NCBI GenBank assembly: GCA_946629155.1
Contig: CAMOXM010000003.1
Coordinates: 1-32,781 of the forward strand
Direction of reading: 5' to 3'
Length of the DNA: 32,781 nucleotides
DNA from: UBA9848 sp003454065
Lineage (GTDB): Bacteria > Spirochaetota > Spirochaetia > Sphaerochaetales > Sphaerochaetaceae
In this document: positions 1-8,161 of the stretch, piece after piece
Layout: every line of letters begins with the position of its first letter
How positions within the stretch are numbered: the first letter of the stretch is position 1
Notes under the pieces: generated by a model
Database searches by the model: none
What the model saw: the letters and a program-made list of their open reading frames with translations, nothing else
What the model was told of the DNA's origin: nothing
Position numbers and translations under genes: made by a program

Positions 1-2
1 TA

Positions 3-1196
3 TATCAGACCACGGATGACGAAGCCGTCGAGAAGCTGCTCAACGATGATAAGGGCGCGTTCTATCTCGGAATCGATCCGACGGCGGACAGTCTTCATAT
101 CGGGCACTTTTTCGCGCTCAGGGTTTTCAGGTTTCTTCAAGAGGCCGGTCATCAGGGCATATTGCTGATAGGCGGGGCTACTTCGAGGATAGGCGATCCC
201 AGCGGAAAGAGCGATATGCGCAAGATGCTCGATCAGGAGACGGTTAGCGGAAACCTTGAAAGCATCAAGAGGCTTGTGAGCAATTTCATAATCGTCGATG
301 GGCCGGGGAAGGCGATTTTCCATTCCAATGCGGAGTGGATGTCGGGGTATGATTATGTCGATTTCCTCAGGGACGTGGGCGTTCATTTCAATGTGAACTC
401 GATGCTTCAGGCGGATGCCTATAAGAACAGGATAAAGGAAGGCGGTCTGACTTTCCTGGAAATGGGATACATGCTCATGCAGGCGTACGATTTCGTTCAT
501 CTCAAGTGCAAGCATGGCTGTCGGCTGCAGATAGGCGGAAGCGACCAATGGGGAAACATCGTCGCAGGAACGGCTCTCAACAGAAAGATGTTCGGCATCA
601 AATCCGAAAAGGATGAGATATACGGGCTTACCAATCCTCTTCTGCTGACCAAAGACGGCAAGAAGATGGGCAAGACCGAAAAAGGAACGCTCTGGGTTGT
701 CGGCGACAAGACGCCTGCCTTCGATTTCTATCAATATTTCTACAACATAGAGGATGAAAGCGTCGAAATGCTGCTGCGCCTGTTTACCGAAATCGATTTG
801 AAGGAGATCAGGGAGCTGTGTTCTTCGGATATCTTGAAGGCGAAACGGAGGATGGCGCTTGAGATCACGGCTTTGGTGCATGGCATGGAAGAGGCCAAGA
901 GGACGGAACAGACCGCTATTTCGCTTTTTTCCGACAAGTCCAAATCCGCCGATGCTCCGTCTTGCAGCGTCATCGTTCCCGAAGGCGATCTTCTTCTCGT
1001 GGATTTGATGGCCGATATAAAGTTCGTTCCTTCCAAGTCCGAAGCCAGAAGGCTCATTCAGCAAGGCGCGGTGAGCGTGGATGATGCCAAGGTCGATTCA
1101 ATAAATTTCGCTTTCGCCCATTCGGAAATGAAAAAGAAGGGAAGCGTTCTGATCAAGCGCGGCAAGAAGAATTTCATAAAAGTGGATTTCACTTAA
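3..1196 (+). CDS. tyrS: Tyrosyl-tRNA synthetase, 5' end outside window
   Basis: Charges tRNA-Tyr with tyrosine in the cytoplasm (class I synthetase). The frame is open from base 3, so about 397 residues are present and only the extreme N-terminus is missing. The signature HIGH motif is seen in the context GIDPTADSLHIGH near position 60-105, upstream of any start codon inside the window, so the gene clearly begins before base 1. The tyrosine-binding and tRNA-acceptor region has QIGGSDQWGNI (about 525-560), and the KMSKS loop appears as KMGKTEKGTLW (about 660-695), the usual bacterial TyrRS variant. The C-terminal S4-like RNA-binding domain (about 985-1190; PSKSEARRLIQQGAVSVD) is complete. It is followed after 12 bases by the TPR gene and probably heads the tyrS-TPR-mazG-dGTPase operon. 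Identification is secure. Confidence 0.97.
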   Translation, partial: YQTTDDEAVEKLLNDDKGAFYLGIDPTADSLHIGHFFALRVFRFLQEAGHQGILLIGGATSRIGDPSGKSDMRKMLDQETVSGNLESIKRLVSNFIIVDGPGKAIFHSNAEWMSGYDYVDFLRDVGVHFNVNSMLQADAYKNRIKEGGLTFLEMGYMLMQAYDFVHLKCKHGCRLQIGGSDQWGNIVAGTALNRKMFGIKSEKDEIYGLTNPLLLTKDGKKMGKTEKGTLWVVGDKTPAFDFYQYFYNIEDESVEMLLRLFTEIDLKEIRELCSSDILKAKRRMALEITALVHGMEEAKRTEQTAISLFSDKSKSADAPSCSVIVPEGDLLLVDLMADIKFVPSKSEARRLIQQGAVSVDDAKVDSINFAFAHSEMKKKGSVLIKRGKKNFIKVDFT

Positions 1197-1208
1197 GCGG
1201 TTTGTCGT

Positions 1209-2420
1209 ATGGAAGTGAAGGATAACGGCTTGGTCGAGGATAAGGATGCTGTTCGCAAGGCGAAGAAACTCAAATTCGTAGAGCTGCATGAGGATGTCGT
1301 GCTGAACGGCATCTGCATCCCCGCATACACCAGATTGCCTATTATGACCGATAGCGAGATGGTCAAGGGGAGCATGGAGATTGATAAGAACGCCATAATC
1401 CTCGGTTTGGCAGAAGCGGTTCGAACGAATGTCGAAAACGAGGACATAGCGTTTTTCAAGAGAATACTTCTTAATGACAGGACTTTGGTCGAACGTCTCA
1501 TGAAGCAGGTGTCGTCGATAGGCAAGGACAGTTCCATCGATGACATAAAGCGCAATTATCATGCCATACAGCTTCTCAGATGCTTGCAGGAGACCGAGCT
1601 TTCATTTGTCAATCAGGCGCTGGCGCTTATCAATATGATTCACGACGAGATAGACGACGAGGCTGCGCTTGAGGATATGGAGGACGAGCTTTTCGAGCTT
1701 TTGAAGGCGGGGCTTGAGCTTTATCCGAAATCCTATTCGCTGCTTTTCCACATGGCGGATTATCATAAGAACATGGGCAATTTCGAACTTGCCGAGAAAT
1801 ATGCCGACAAACTGAATGAAAACGGCTATGATGACGATGAAGTCGCGAAGCTGAAAGAGGACATAAGGTATTATTCGGAAAAGAACGAGAGGATTCTCTA
1901 CATATATGACCTGGTGAATCTCAATCGGATTGACGATGCGATAAGAAGCACCAACGAATTTCTGAGCACGGAAAAGGATGATTGGCATGCCAATTTTCTT
2001 CTCGGATGGGCGTATAGGCTGAAGGAAGATTACGAAAACGCCGAAAAATGCCTTTTGCAGAGCGTAGCCAAAGGCGGCGGCGATTTCGCAGAGAACTTCA
2101 ATGAGCTTTCGCTTGCCGCATGGAATCTGGGCAAAAAGGAGCTTGCGATCAAATACAGCGAGATGGCGGCGGATTTGGATGAGAAATCGGTTGCTTATGC
2201 CTGCAATACTGCGATGATGTGCCTTGAAACCAAGGACTACGAGAACGCTTACAGATATTTGTGCGATACGTGGAAGCTTGACAGTAATGATGAGGTTCTC
2301 AAGGAGCTCATAGGAAGATACGAGAAAGAGACGGGAAGCGATTTCGCTTATCCCAAGCCGCTGAAGGAGATTGAAAGGCAGGGCGAGAATTGCTGCCATC
2401 ACGAGAAGCGCCATGATTGA
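1209..2420 (+). CDS. TPR-repeat protein of unknown role
   Basis: A 403-residue soluble, acidic protein with no signal peptide or membrane segment. The C-terminal two thirds contain tetratricopeptide-like helical pairs, for example SYSLLFHMADYHKNMGNFEL, WHANFLLGWAYRLKEDYENA and VAYACNTAMMCLETKDYENA, spaced as in TPR arrays; these usually bind peptides or partner proteins. The N-terminal 120 residues are not recognised. The start ATG lies 12 bases after the tyrS stop, and the last codons overlap the mazG start by 8 bases (ATGATTGA), so translation is probably coupled. No enzymatic motif is visible, and the operon context (aminoacylation and nucleotide housekeeping) does not fix a function. Confidence 0.85.
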   Translation: MEVKDNGLVEDKDAVRKAKKLKFVELHEDVVLNGICIPAYTRLPIMTDSEMVKGSMEIDKNAIILGLAEAVRTNVENEDIAFFKRILLNDRTLVERLMKQVSSIGKDSSIDDIKRNYHAIQLLRCLQETELSFVNQALALINMIHDEIDDEAALEDMEDELFELLKAGLELYPKSYSLLFHMADYHKNMGNFELAEKYADKLNENGYDDDEVAKLKEDIRYYSEKNERILYIYDLVNLNRIDDAIRSTNEFLSTEKDDWHANFLLGWAYRLKEDYENAEKCLLQSVAKGGGDFAENFNELSLAAWNLGKKELAIKYSEMAADLDEKSVAYACNTAMMCLETKDYENAYRYLCDTWKLDSNDEVLKELIGRYEKETGSDFAYPKPLKEIERQGENCCHHEKRHD

Positions 2421-3264
2421 TTACAAATACGAAAAAGGCAGGAACATAGGTGAGGCGTTCGGAAAGCTGTTCGAGATCCTGAGTCTTCTGAGGTCGCCCG
2501 AAGGTTGTCCGTGGGACAGGAAGGAAACCCCTGAGAGCGCCATAGCCAATTTGAAGTCGGAGCTTTTCGAAGCGCTTGATGAGGTTGTCAGGGGCGATGC
2601 GGACGGAATAGTCGAGGAAACGGGTGACATTCTTCTCAATGCCGTCATGCTCATGGTCATATTGAAGGATGTCAAGGGAATCGACCCTGAAAGAATAGTG
2701 GATGCGACTTGCAAGAAGCTCGTTTCCAGACACCCTCACGTGTTCACTAAGAGCGTGAAGGCTGCAAACAGCGATGATGCGCTGCAGGTTTGGAATTCTG
2801 TCAAGAAAACGGAAGGCAAGGTTGCTGACAAAGATGATTTCTTCTCTAGAATACCTAAATCATGCGGAACTTACGAAAGGGCTGGGGAGGTTTTGGACAA
2901 GGCCATAGGCGCTGGGTTCACATGGGAGAAGACGCAGGATGTTCTGGACCAGGCGGCTTCGGAAATCGAGGAAGTCCGACAGGAGATCGTCAGGCAGCCT
3001 TTCGATGATAACCTCATGGATATGGAAATAGGCGATATGATCTTCTCGGCTCTTGCAGTGGCGCGATATGTCCGCAAGGATCCGGAGACGTGCTTGCGCA
3101 AGTCCTTGGCGAAATTCGAAAAACGCTTCAACAAGATGCGCGCCGAAGCGGACAAGGACGGAATCAGAATCGAAAAGGGGAGCAAGTTTCCGTTGGATGT
3201 ACTTGACAGATATTGGCGAGATGCCAAAAGGCTGGTCGATGAAGAGGCCGCAGCGGGATCCTAA
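2413..3264 (+). CDS. mazG: MazG nucleoside triphosphate pyrophosphohydrolase
   Basis: Hydrolyses NTPs or dNTPs to monophosphates and pyrophosphate, a house-cleaning activity in the cytoplasm. The 283-residue protein has the two-repeat MazG layout. The N-terminal domain has the diagnostic LRSPEGCPWDRKETPESAI followed by the acidic metal-binding helices (LKSELFEALDEV, IVEETGDILL). The second half has a matching SEIEEVRQEI and DMEIGDMIFSALAVARY. An in-frame TTG exists upstream at 2371, but the ATG at 2413, preceded by GAGAAG and overlapping the TPR stop, gives the normal N-terminus. The stop overlaps the next start by one base (TAATG), so mazG and the dGTPase-like gene are probably translationally coupled. 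That suggests a joint role in nucleotide pool sanitation. Confidence 0.94.
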   Translation: MIDYKYEKGRNIGEAFGKLFEILSLLRSPEGCPWDRKETPESAIANLKSELFEALDEVVRGDADGIVEETGDILLNAVMLMVILKDVKGIDPERIVDATCKKLVSRHPHVFTKSVKAANSDDALQVWNSVKKTEGKVADKDDFFSRIPKSCGTYERAGEVLDKAIGAGFTWEKTQDVLDQAASEIEEVRQEIVRQPFDDNLMDMEIGDMIFSALAVARYVRKDPETCLRKSLAKFEKRFNKMRAEADKDGIRIEKGSKFPLDVLDRYWRDAKRLVDEEAAAGS

Positions 3265-4493
3265 TGCTTAAAGCTTCCGAGTTGCATTACAGACGGGACA
3301 GGCGGGGTGCAAGTCCGGCAGGAAAAGAAAGGCTTTCTGTTTTCAGGCCGGAGCAGGAGGAGGTTTTCCGAATCCTCTCGCTTCCTTTTTTCAACAGGTA
3401 TTCCGATAAGACGCAAGTGTATTTCCTCATGGAGAACGACGACATAACCCACAGGGGGCATCATGTTTATAAGGTGTCGTTTCTTTCCAGACTCATCGCC
3501 GCAGCTTTGAATCTCAACGAGACGCTTTGCGAGTCCATATCCCTTGCGCATGACATAGGCCATCCTCCGTTCGCTCATTCGGGCGAGCGCTTTTTGGATA
3601 GGATAATGACCGGCAAGGCTGGAATCCATTTCAACCATGCGCTTCAGAGCATCAGGGTCGTTGAGAAAATCTTTCCGCTCGGCTTGTCTTTGGAAACGCT
3701 TTGCGGAATCGCTTGCCATTCCGGCTTCCTGTTTGATGAAAAGGGGAGGATAGAAAACGCTTCGTTCGAGCATAATCTTGATAGCTTCGATGGCTTCGAC
3801 AATTTCATTTCGCAATGCTATGAGGAAGGGCCGAAACTCATCAAGTCGGCTATCGCTCCTTCATTCGAAGGGCGCGTGGTTCGAATATGCGACATAATAT
3901 CCTATATTTTCCGCGACAGGGAGGATGCGCTGCTCATAGGGTATGACTTCAAATTCGACAATGAAGAGAAAAGTCTGGATGGAGAACGCAAGTTCGTGCA
4001 GGATGTGATAAGGCAATCGCAAAGCAAGGGTTGCGTATGCATGAGCCGCAAAGCCATTGAAACGCTTCAAGTCCTGAGAAAGGAAAACTCCGAACTCATA
4101 TATTCCTCCTCAGACTTCAACAACATAGAGCAAAGCGTGATATACCCTTTGTTCGAGAATCTTTTCATGAGGTTCTTGGACGATTTGAGGAAGGAAGACA
4201 GGTCGTCCGTGATTTTCAAGCATCATATCGATTACATAGAAGGATTCAGGAAAAACAGTCCGGCTTGCCGGCCGAACGGGCCTTATTACAGGATAGACAG
4301 CGAAGCGGACTATTTTCTCATCGCCTCCGATTTCCTTTCGAGCATGAGCGATGATTATTTCATTTCGATTTGCAGGCTGTATTTTCCCAACATAGCGAAA
4401 AAACTCGCCCTCACCGGATATTTCGAAGGCTTCAACCCGAACAAGCGGCGCAAGACCACGGCAATTCTAACTCCCCCTTTATTCGATATTTGA
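3264..4493 (+). CDS. dgt: HD-domain dNTP triphosphohydrolase (dGTPase-like)
   Basis: Predicted to cleave dNTPs to the deoxynucleoside and tripolyphosphate. The 409-residue protein has the HD metal-binding set of the dGTPase family: ITHRGHHVYKVSFLSR at residues 61-76 (equivalent to the family's R-THS-EV motif) and LAHDIGHPPFAHSGE at 94-108 with the HD pair at 96-97. A later conserved segment, FEGRVVRICDIISYIFRD (about 205-222), supplies the final metal-binding aspartate. It overlaps mazG by one base. The stop codon lies inside the -35 box of the next gene's promoter, so the operon ends here, although I see no hairpin terminator. Substrate preference (dGTP or broad dNTP) cannot be read from sequence. 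Confidence 0.9.
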   Translation: MLKASELHYRRDRRGASPAGKERLSVFRPEQEEVFRILSLPFFNRYSDKTQVYFLMENDDITHRGHHVYKVSFLSRLIAAALNLNETLCESISLAHDIGHPPFAHSGERFLDRIMTGKAGIHFNHALQSIRVVEKIFPLGLSLETLCGIACHSGFLFDEKGRIENASFEHNLDSFDGFDNFISQCYEEGPKLIKSAIAPSFEGRVVRICDIISYIFRDREDALLIGYDFKFDNEEKSLDGERKFVQDVIRQSQSKGCVCMSRKAIETLQVLRKENSELIYSSSDFNNIEQSVIYPLFENLFMRFLDDLRKEDRSSVIFKHHIDYIEGFRKNSPACRPNGPYYRIDSEADYFLIASDFLSSMSDDYFISICRLYFPNIAKKLALTGYFEGFNPNKRRKTTAILTPPLFDI

Positions 4494-4519
4494 CAAATCT
4501 TTGCCATTCGGTTTACAAT
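4490..4519 (+). promoter_or_regulatory. Sigma-70-type promoter of the porin-like gene
   Basis: A perfect -35 TTGACA at 4490-4495 and a -10 TACAAT at 4514-4519 are separated by 18 bases. The expected start is near 4526, giving a leader of about 30 bases that includes the AAAAAGGAG ribosome binding site just before the ATG at 4557. The -35 overlaps the stop codon of the upstream dGTPase-like gene. Confidence 0.75.
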
Positions 4520-4556
4520 CTAACAAAATAATCTTTTGAAAAAAAGGAGTTTTTTC

Positions 4557-6206
4557 ATGAAAAGGAAAATTGCTATTATCGCAATGGTGGCGTTCGTGTC
4601 CGTTTCATCACTGTTCGCCGCCAGCAGTTTCGGTGGTAAGGCCAGGCTGAGACTTGGTGTCAAGAAAGACACTAACAACGATAACTTCAGATATGGTATG
4701 GAAGATGCCAGCGATGCCAACTTCAATTTCGAACTTCTTGAGAACACCAAGAACATCGCAGGCAAGGGTTCCACTTACGCTGAAATCAGCGCGATTGCTA
4801 AGATAAGATTTAAGAGGGTGACCGATTCTCTCACTTTCAACTGGAATGACATTTCCCTGACCGATAGGCTTCAGTACATGATCGGCTTGAATTACGCCAA
4901 CTTGGTGTTCGATGCCGAGAAGAACTTCAAGCTCGGTATTTCCGGAATATCGCCTGTTCAGAGATATGCGCAAGGATGGGAAGTCGAACTTGATAACGGC
5001 AACACCATCGGCACGACCCCGTTTATGACGTTCAATACCGCTTTCAAGAGCGATAACGACTATTACCAGAACTACGTAAGGGCTCACGGCGGCTGGCTGC
5101 CTGCGATGACGCTTACTTATGGCAAGGCTGCTTTGTCTTTGGGTCTTGCCGGCGGATATGGACCTGGAAGCAAGGATGACCCGAGCTACCTCGTTCTGCT
5201 TCAGGGCAACGACATGGTTGTTTCGGACGGCACGAAGCTTTCCGGAAACATCGGTATATTCCGCAACAACGCTCTCATAGTTCCTGGGGTGACAGTGACA
5301 GAGGATGGACCGCAGCACCAGACTTCGGATCAGACGCATTTGCTCTATGGTGCTAAGCTTGATTACAAGAAAGACGATGTGGCTCTTAAGATCGGTGCGA
5401 CTGGTAACGCCAAGATCGCTTCCGGCGATGATCTGCCTTTCACCGATGTCGATGAGGCGAACGCAATCGAAGCGTCTTTGAACTTCGCTTATACGGGCGA
5501 TATCAAAGCCTCCATCGATGCTTGGTTCCTTGATAACCAGGCTCTTTGGGCTGATGATGATGAGCCGGATTGGGTCACTTATGAGAACACTGCCGATCTC
5601 GGTTATGTCTATCGAAGGGCAGATGGTTCTTTCCTCGGAAAGGAGCAGCGCAGGGGCGTGAACAACGTCACTCTTCACAAGGCTCTTTCCGTGAGGGCTA
5701 ATGTCCAGCCGATCGACATGCTCGGAATAACCCTCAGGGGTCAGGACCTCCTCAACCAGTGCATAATCGGCTTGGATGCTCCCATCAAGGTTTCCGATGA
5801 TCTCACGATTACACCGACTTTCGAGTACACCGTGGATACTGAGAAGACCTATGCTGACGGTTCTTGGTCGAACAACGGCGAGGCTAACCCGATCATCGAA
5901 GGTCAGGTCGCTTGCAACTACAAGCAGCCGATGTACACCATCTACGGATATATCAGAGCTGGTTCCGAACTCCATGCTGATAGGTTCCAGAAGGACGGCA
6001 AGGCCGGTTCGAATTCTCTTTGGATCAAGCCATACCTCAACATCCAGACCAGAAATCTGATTGATGGCGCCAGGCTTACCTTCCAGTGGAGCCATGGAAC
6101 GTTCAACACCGATGGCGAGTTGGACGGATGGGTTCCCAGCGACAAGTACCATGCAGGTTCGGGTATCGGAAGGATTTATGTCGAAGCAAGAATCGACTTC
6201 AAATAA
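4557..6206 (+). CDS. Exported porin-like outer-membrane beta-barrel protein
   Basis: Predicted outer-membrane protein of 549 residues. An in-frame TTG at 4536 exists, but the ATG at 4557 follows AAAAAGGAG and opens a classic signal peptide: MKRK, a hydrophobic core, then cleavage after SSLFA. The rest is rich in alternating aromatic and hydrophobic strands, glycine, asparagine and aspartate, with no cytoplasmic enzyme motif. It ends in YVEARIDFK, close to the aromatic-terminated last strand expected of barrels. A strong promoter and a rho-independent terminator bracket it as a single-gene unit, consistent with high expression. The family name is not certain; the length and composition resemble spirochaete and other diderm porins, and the cargo is unknown. 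A 539-codon antisense frame over this gene is a codon-usage shadow. Confidence 0.8.
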   Translation: MKRKIAIIAMVAFVSVSSLFAASSFGGKARLRLGVKKDTNNDNFRYGMEDASDANFNFELLENTKNIAGKGSTYAEISAIAKIRFKRVTDSLTFNWNDISLTDRLQYMIGLNYANLVFDAEKNFKLGISGISPVQRYAQGWEVELDNGNTIGTTPFMTFNTAFKSDNDYYQNYVRAHGGWLPAMTLTYGKAALSLGLAGGYGPGSKDDPSYLVLLQGNDMVVSDGTKLSGNIGIFRNNALIVPGVTVTEDGPQHQTSDQTHLLYGAKLDYKKDDVALKIGATGNAKIASGDDLPFTDVDEANAIEASLNFAYTGDIKASIDAWFLDNQALWADDDEPDWVTYENTADLGYVYRRADGSFLGKEQRRGVNNVTLHKALSVRANVQPIDMLGITLRGQDLLNQCIIGLDAPIKVSDDLTITPTFEYTVDTEKTYADGSWSNNGEANPIIEGQVACNYKQPMYTIYGYIRAGSELHADRFQKDGKAGSNSLWIKPYLNIQTRNLIDGARLTFQWSHGTFNTDGELDGWVPSDKYHAGSGIGRIYVEARIDFK

Positions 6207-6232
6207 TAAGAATTGACTCGATAACAATTTCG

Positions 6233-6268
6233 GGCTCCTGGGTCGTTAGGCTTCAGGAGCCTTTTTTT
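6233..6268 (+). terminator. Rho-independent terminator after the porin-like gene
   Basis: Stem GGCTCCTG (6233-6240) pairs perfectly with CAGGAGCC (6254-6261) around a 13-base loop and is followed by seven T residues. Confidence 0.92.
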
Positions 6269-6271
6269 ATT

Positions 6272-6458
6272 GGAGGTTTTCCTGAAGGGCGCTTCTAAAA
6301 ATCCCAGAGTCCAAACCTGCCAGATGTCCTTCCGACTGAAAAGCCACAAGCATCTTCGAACAGCAGGTTTTTAGAAGTGCCCTGAAATTTTTTTCTTCAT
6401 GATGCTCGCCCTTCCGTCGCATAGCATCCGTTTCGAAAAAAATTCCAGGGCAACCTCC
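6272..6458. repeat. Composite repeat: family B-like ends with family A inside
   Basis: The outer ends are inverted relatives: GGAGGTTTTCCTGAA (6272-6286) and TTCCAGGGCAACCTCC (6443-6458). The right part, 6390-6430, carries CTTCATGATGCTCGCCCTTC then CGTCGCATAGCAT, the left-half sequence of family B (compare 13018-13056). A family A copy occupies 6286-6383 inside this frame. The element begins just after the terminator T-tract and fills the space up to the ygeW promoter. It has no coding capacity. Confidence 0.65.
6286..6383 (+). repeat. Family A repeat, internally deleted copy
   Basis: Begins AGGGCGCTTCTAAAAA and ends CAGGTTTTTAGAAGTGCCCT, the same termini as the 164-bp copy at 31415-31578. 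The left 60 bases follow that copy with many substitutions and the central hairpin region is missing, leaving 98 bp. Both flanks show GA next to the ends (CTGA before, GAAA after), a possible short target duplication. Confidence 0.75.
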
Positions 6459-6461
6459 TGA

Positions 6462-6489
6462 TTGCAACTTTTACGGAAAAAGATATAAT
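6462..6489 (+). promoter_or_regulatory. Probable promoter of ygeW
   Basis: A -35-like TTGCAA (6462-6467) and a perfect -10 TATAAT (6484-6489) are 16 bases apart. The predicted leader is about 40 bases and contains the AGAGGAG ribosome binding site before the ATG at 6538. A second TATAAT at 6517-6522 lies too close to the start to be the main promoter. Confidence 0.6.
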
Positions 6490-6537
6490 AGGAATAATAA
6501 TATATTGTTCGTCTATTATAATAGAGGAGAATGAGAG

Positions 6538-7737
6538 ATGAAGGACAAAGTAACGATTGGAATGTACATCGATCAGCTTAGGGGTTATGATACTTCTAAA
6601 ATGTATCTGAACGATTTTTATCACACCTGGAAGGAAAGCGATGACGAGATCGCTGCTACCTTCACTGTGGCTGAGATTCTCAGGGGGCTTAGGGAAAACA
6701 ACATTTCCAGCAAGGTCTTCAAGTCGGGTCTTGGAATTTCGCTTTTCAGGGACAACTCGACTAGGACGAGGTTCAGCTTCGCTTCCGCTTGCAATCTTCT
6801 CGGACTCGAGGTTCAGGATTTGGATGAGGGCAAGAGCCAGATAGCGCACGGCGAGACCGTTAGGGAAACGGCCAACATGATTTCGTTCATGGCTGATGTC
6901 ATCGGAATCAGGGATGACATGTATATAGGAAAGGGCCACGCCTATATGAAGGAAGTCGCCGATGCTGTTCAACAAGGCTACAGGGATGGCGTTCTCGAGC
7001 AGAGGCCTACCCTTGTCAATCTTCAATGCGACATCGACCACCCGACTCAGACGATGGCTGATATGCTTCATGTCATCAATTATTTTGGCGGCGTCGATAA
7101 GCTCAAGGGAAAGAAAGTCGCTATGACTTGGGCATACAGTCCCTCTTATGGCAAACCGCTCTCTGTTCCGCAGGGCGTGATCGGCCTTTTCTCGAGGTTC
7201 GGCATGGAAGTGGTTCTCGCGCATCCGGAAGGCTACGACATCATGAAGGACGTCGAGGACGTCGCCAGATCCAACTCGCTCAAGAGCGGCGGTTCGTTCA
7301 GGAAAGTCAATTCGATGGAAGAGGCTTTCGAGGGTGCGGACATCGTTTACCCTAAGTCTTGGGCTCCGTATTCCATTATGGAGGAAAGGACAAGGCTTGT
7401 CGAAACGGGCGACAAGCAGGCGCTTGCCGACCTTGAAAGAAGGTGTCTTGAGAACAACGCCAGGTTCAAGAATTGGGAGTGCACCGAAGAGCTTATGGCT
7501 TCCACGAGGAACGGCAAGGCTCTCTATCTGCATTGTTTGCCCGCTGATATTACGGGTGTTTCATGCGAAGCCGGCGAGGTTTCCGCTTCTGTTTTCGACA
7601 GGTATAGGGATCCTCTTTACAAGCAGGCTTCTTTCAAGCCTTATATCATAGCCGCGATGATCTTCCTTTCGAAGTTCAAGAATCCTGCGGAAAAGCTACA
7701 GCAGCTGCTTGACGAGGCTAAGCCGAGAATCAAATAA
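6538..7737 (+). CDS. ygeW: YgeW-type knotted carbamoyltransferase
   Basis: Member of the aspartate/ornithine carbamoyltransferase superfamily, 399 residues, matching the YgeW subgroup (about 396) rather than OTCase (about 330). The carbamoyl phosphate site FRDNSTRTRFSFASA is at residues 70-84 with STRTR at 74-78, HPTQTMAD at 168-175 and HCLP at 332-335. The stretch QDLDEGKSQIAHGETVRETA is characteristic of YgeW. The natural amino substrate of YgeW is not settled to my knowledge, so no reaction is assigned beyond carbamoyl transfer. It has its own promoter, an AGAGGAG ribosome site and a terminator, so it is monocistronic here. No neighbouring carbamate kinase, ammonia-lyase or purine-catabolic gene is present, unlike the ygeW cluster of enterobacteria. 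Confidence 0.9.
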   Translation: MKDKVTIGMYIDQLRGYDTSKMYLNDFYHTWKESDDEIAATFTVAEILRGLRENNISSKVFKSGLGISLFRDNSTRTRFSFASACNLLGLEVQDLDEGKSQIAHGETVRETANMISFMADVIGIRDDMYIGKGHAYMKEVADAVQQGYRDGVLEQRPTLVNLQCDIDHPTQTMADMLHVINYFGGVDKLKGKKVAMTWAYSPSYGKPLSVPQGVIGLFSRFGMEVVLAHPEGYDIMKDVEDVARSNSLKSGGSFRKVNSMEEAFEGADIVYPKSWAPYSIMEERTRLVETGDKQALADLERRCLENNARFKNWECTEELMASTRNGKALYLHCLPADITGVSCEAGEVSASVFDRYRDPLYKQASFKPYIIAAMIFLSKFKNPAEKLQQLLDEAKPRIK

Positions 7738-7810
7738 GGATTGATTCGATTATGCGGAGCAAACCGTAAAGTGCCGTTTGCTGCGTATCCGCGCTGCTGC
7801 GTGGTTAGGG

Positions 7811-7839
7811 GGCGATGGGATTTTCCTGTCGCCTTTTTT
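7811..7839 (+). terminator. Rho-independent terminator after ygeW
   Basis: GGCGA (7811-7815) pairs with TCGCC (7829-7833), extended inward by weaker pairs, and is followed by six T residues (7834-7839). Confidence 0.75.
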
Positions 7840-7843
7840 ATTA

Positions 7844-8018
7844 GAGGTATTTTCAAAATTCCTTTCTTCACGCTACTCGCTCTTCCAGCGTAAGCCGCAA
7901 GTCCTTCGGATTCACCTCCGGAACGGGCATATACACAAAGTATTAGCCCGTTCCGGAGGGGAACGCCCTACGTCGGAATAGACTTCGCATCGTTTTGAAA
8001 TCAATTTTGAAAAGACCT
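7844..8018. repeat. Family B repeat with perfect 14-bp hairpin
   Basis: About 175 bp between GAGGTATTTTCAAAATT and the inverted counterpart AATTTTGAAAAGACCT. The left half has CTTCACGCTACTCGCTCTTC, related to the family B copies near 13.0-13.3 kb. The right half, TCGGAATAGACTTCGCATC then TTTTGAAATCA, matches 13112-13143. At its centre CCTCCGGAACGGGC (7915-7928) pairs perfectly with 7946-7959 around a 17-base loop containing ACAAAG. The stretch between ygeW and the lipoprotein gene (7738-8161) otherwise holds only a terminator and fragments of family A. Confidence 0.75.
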
Positions 8019-8068
8019 AATTAGAGATGATTGCCTTGAGATAAATTTTGGGACAATCTCCCTCGTTC

Positions 8069-8100
8069 GGATTTCTAGAAGCATTTGGGTTTTTAGAAGC
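8069..8100. repeat. Tandem fragments of family A terminus
   Basis: GGATTTCTAGAAGC (8069-8082) and GGGTTTTTAGAAGC (8087-8100) are two adjacent copies of the inner terminus of family A (GGTTTTTAGAAGCGCCCT). No full element is seen around them. Confidence 0.45.
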
Positions 8101-8161
8101 GTTCCGGATATGCTGGTTATCGGCTGGCTGATTCCGGAAGCGGTTTATTAGGAGAAGATAA

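Noticed and set aside
4608..6227. A 539-codon open frame on the minus strand across the porin-like gene
   Set aside because: It mirrors the sense codon pattern, has no ribosome site or recognisable domain, and the sense strand has a signal peptide, promoter and terminator.
6517..6522. TATAAT near the ygeW start as the main promoter
   Set aside because: It would start transcription inside or after the ribosome binding site; the TATAAT at 6484 with TTGCAA fits better.
7778..7981. A 67-codon frame after ygeW
   Set aside because: It crosses the terminator and a family B repeat and has no ribosome site.
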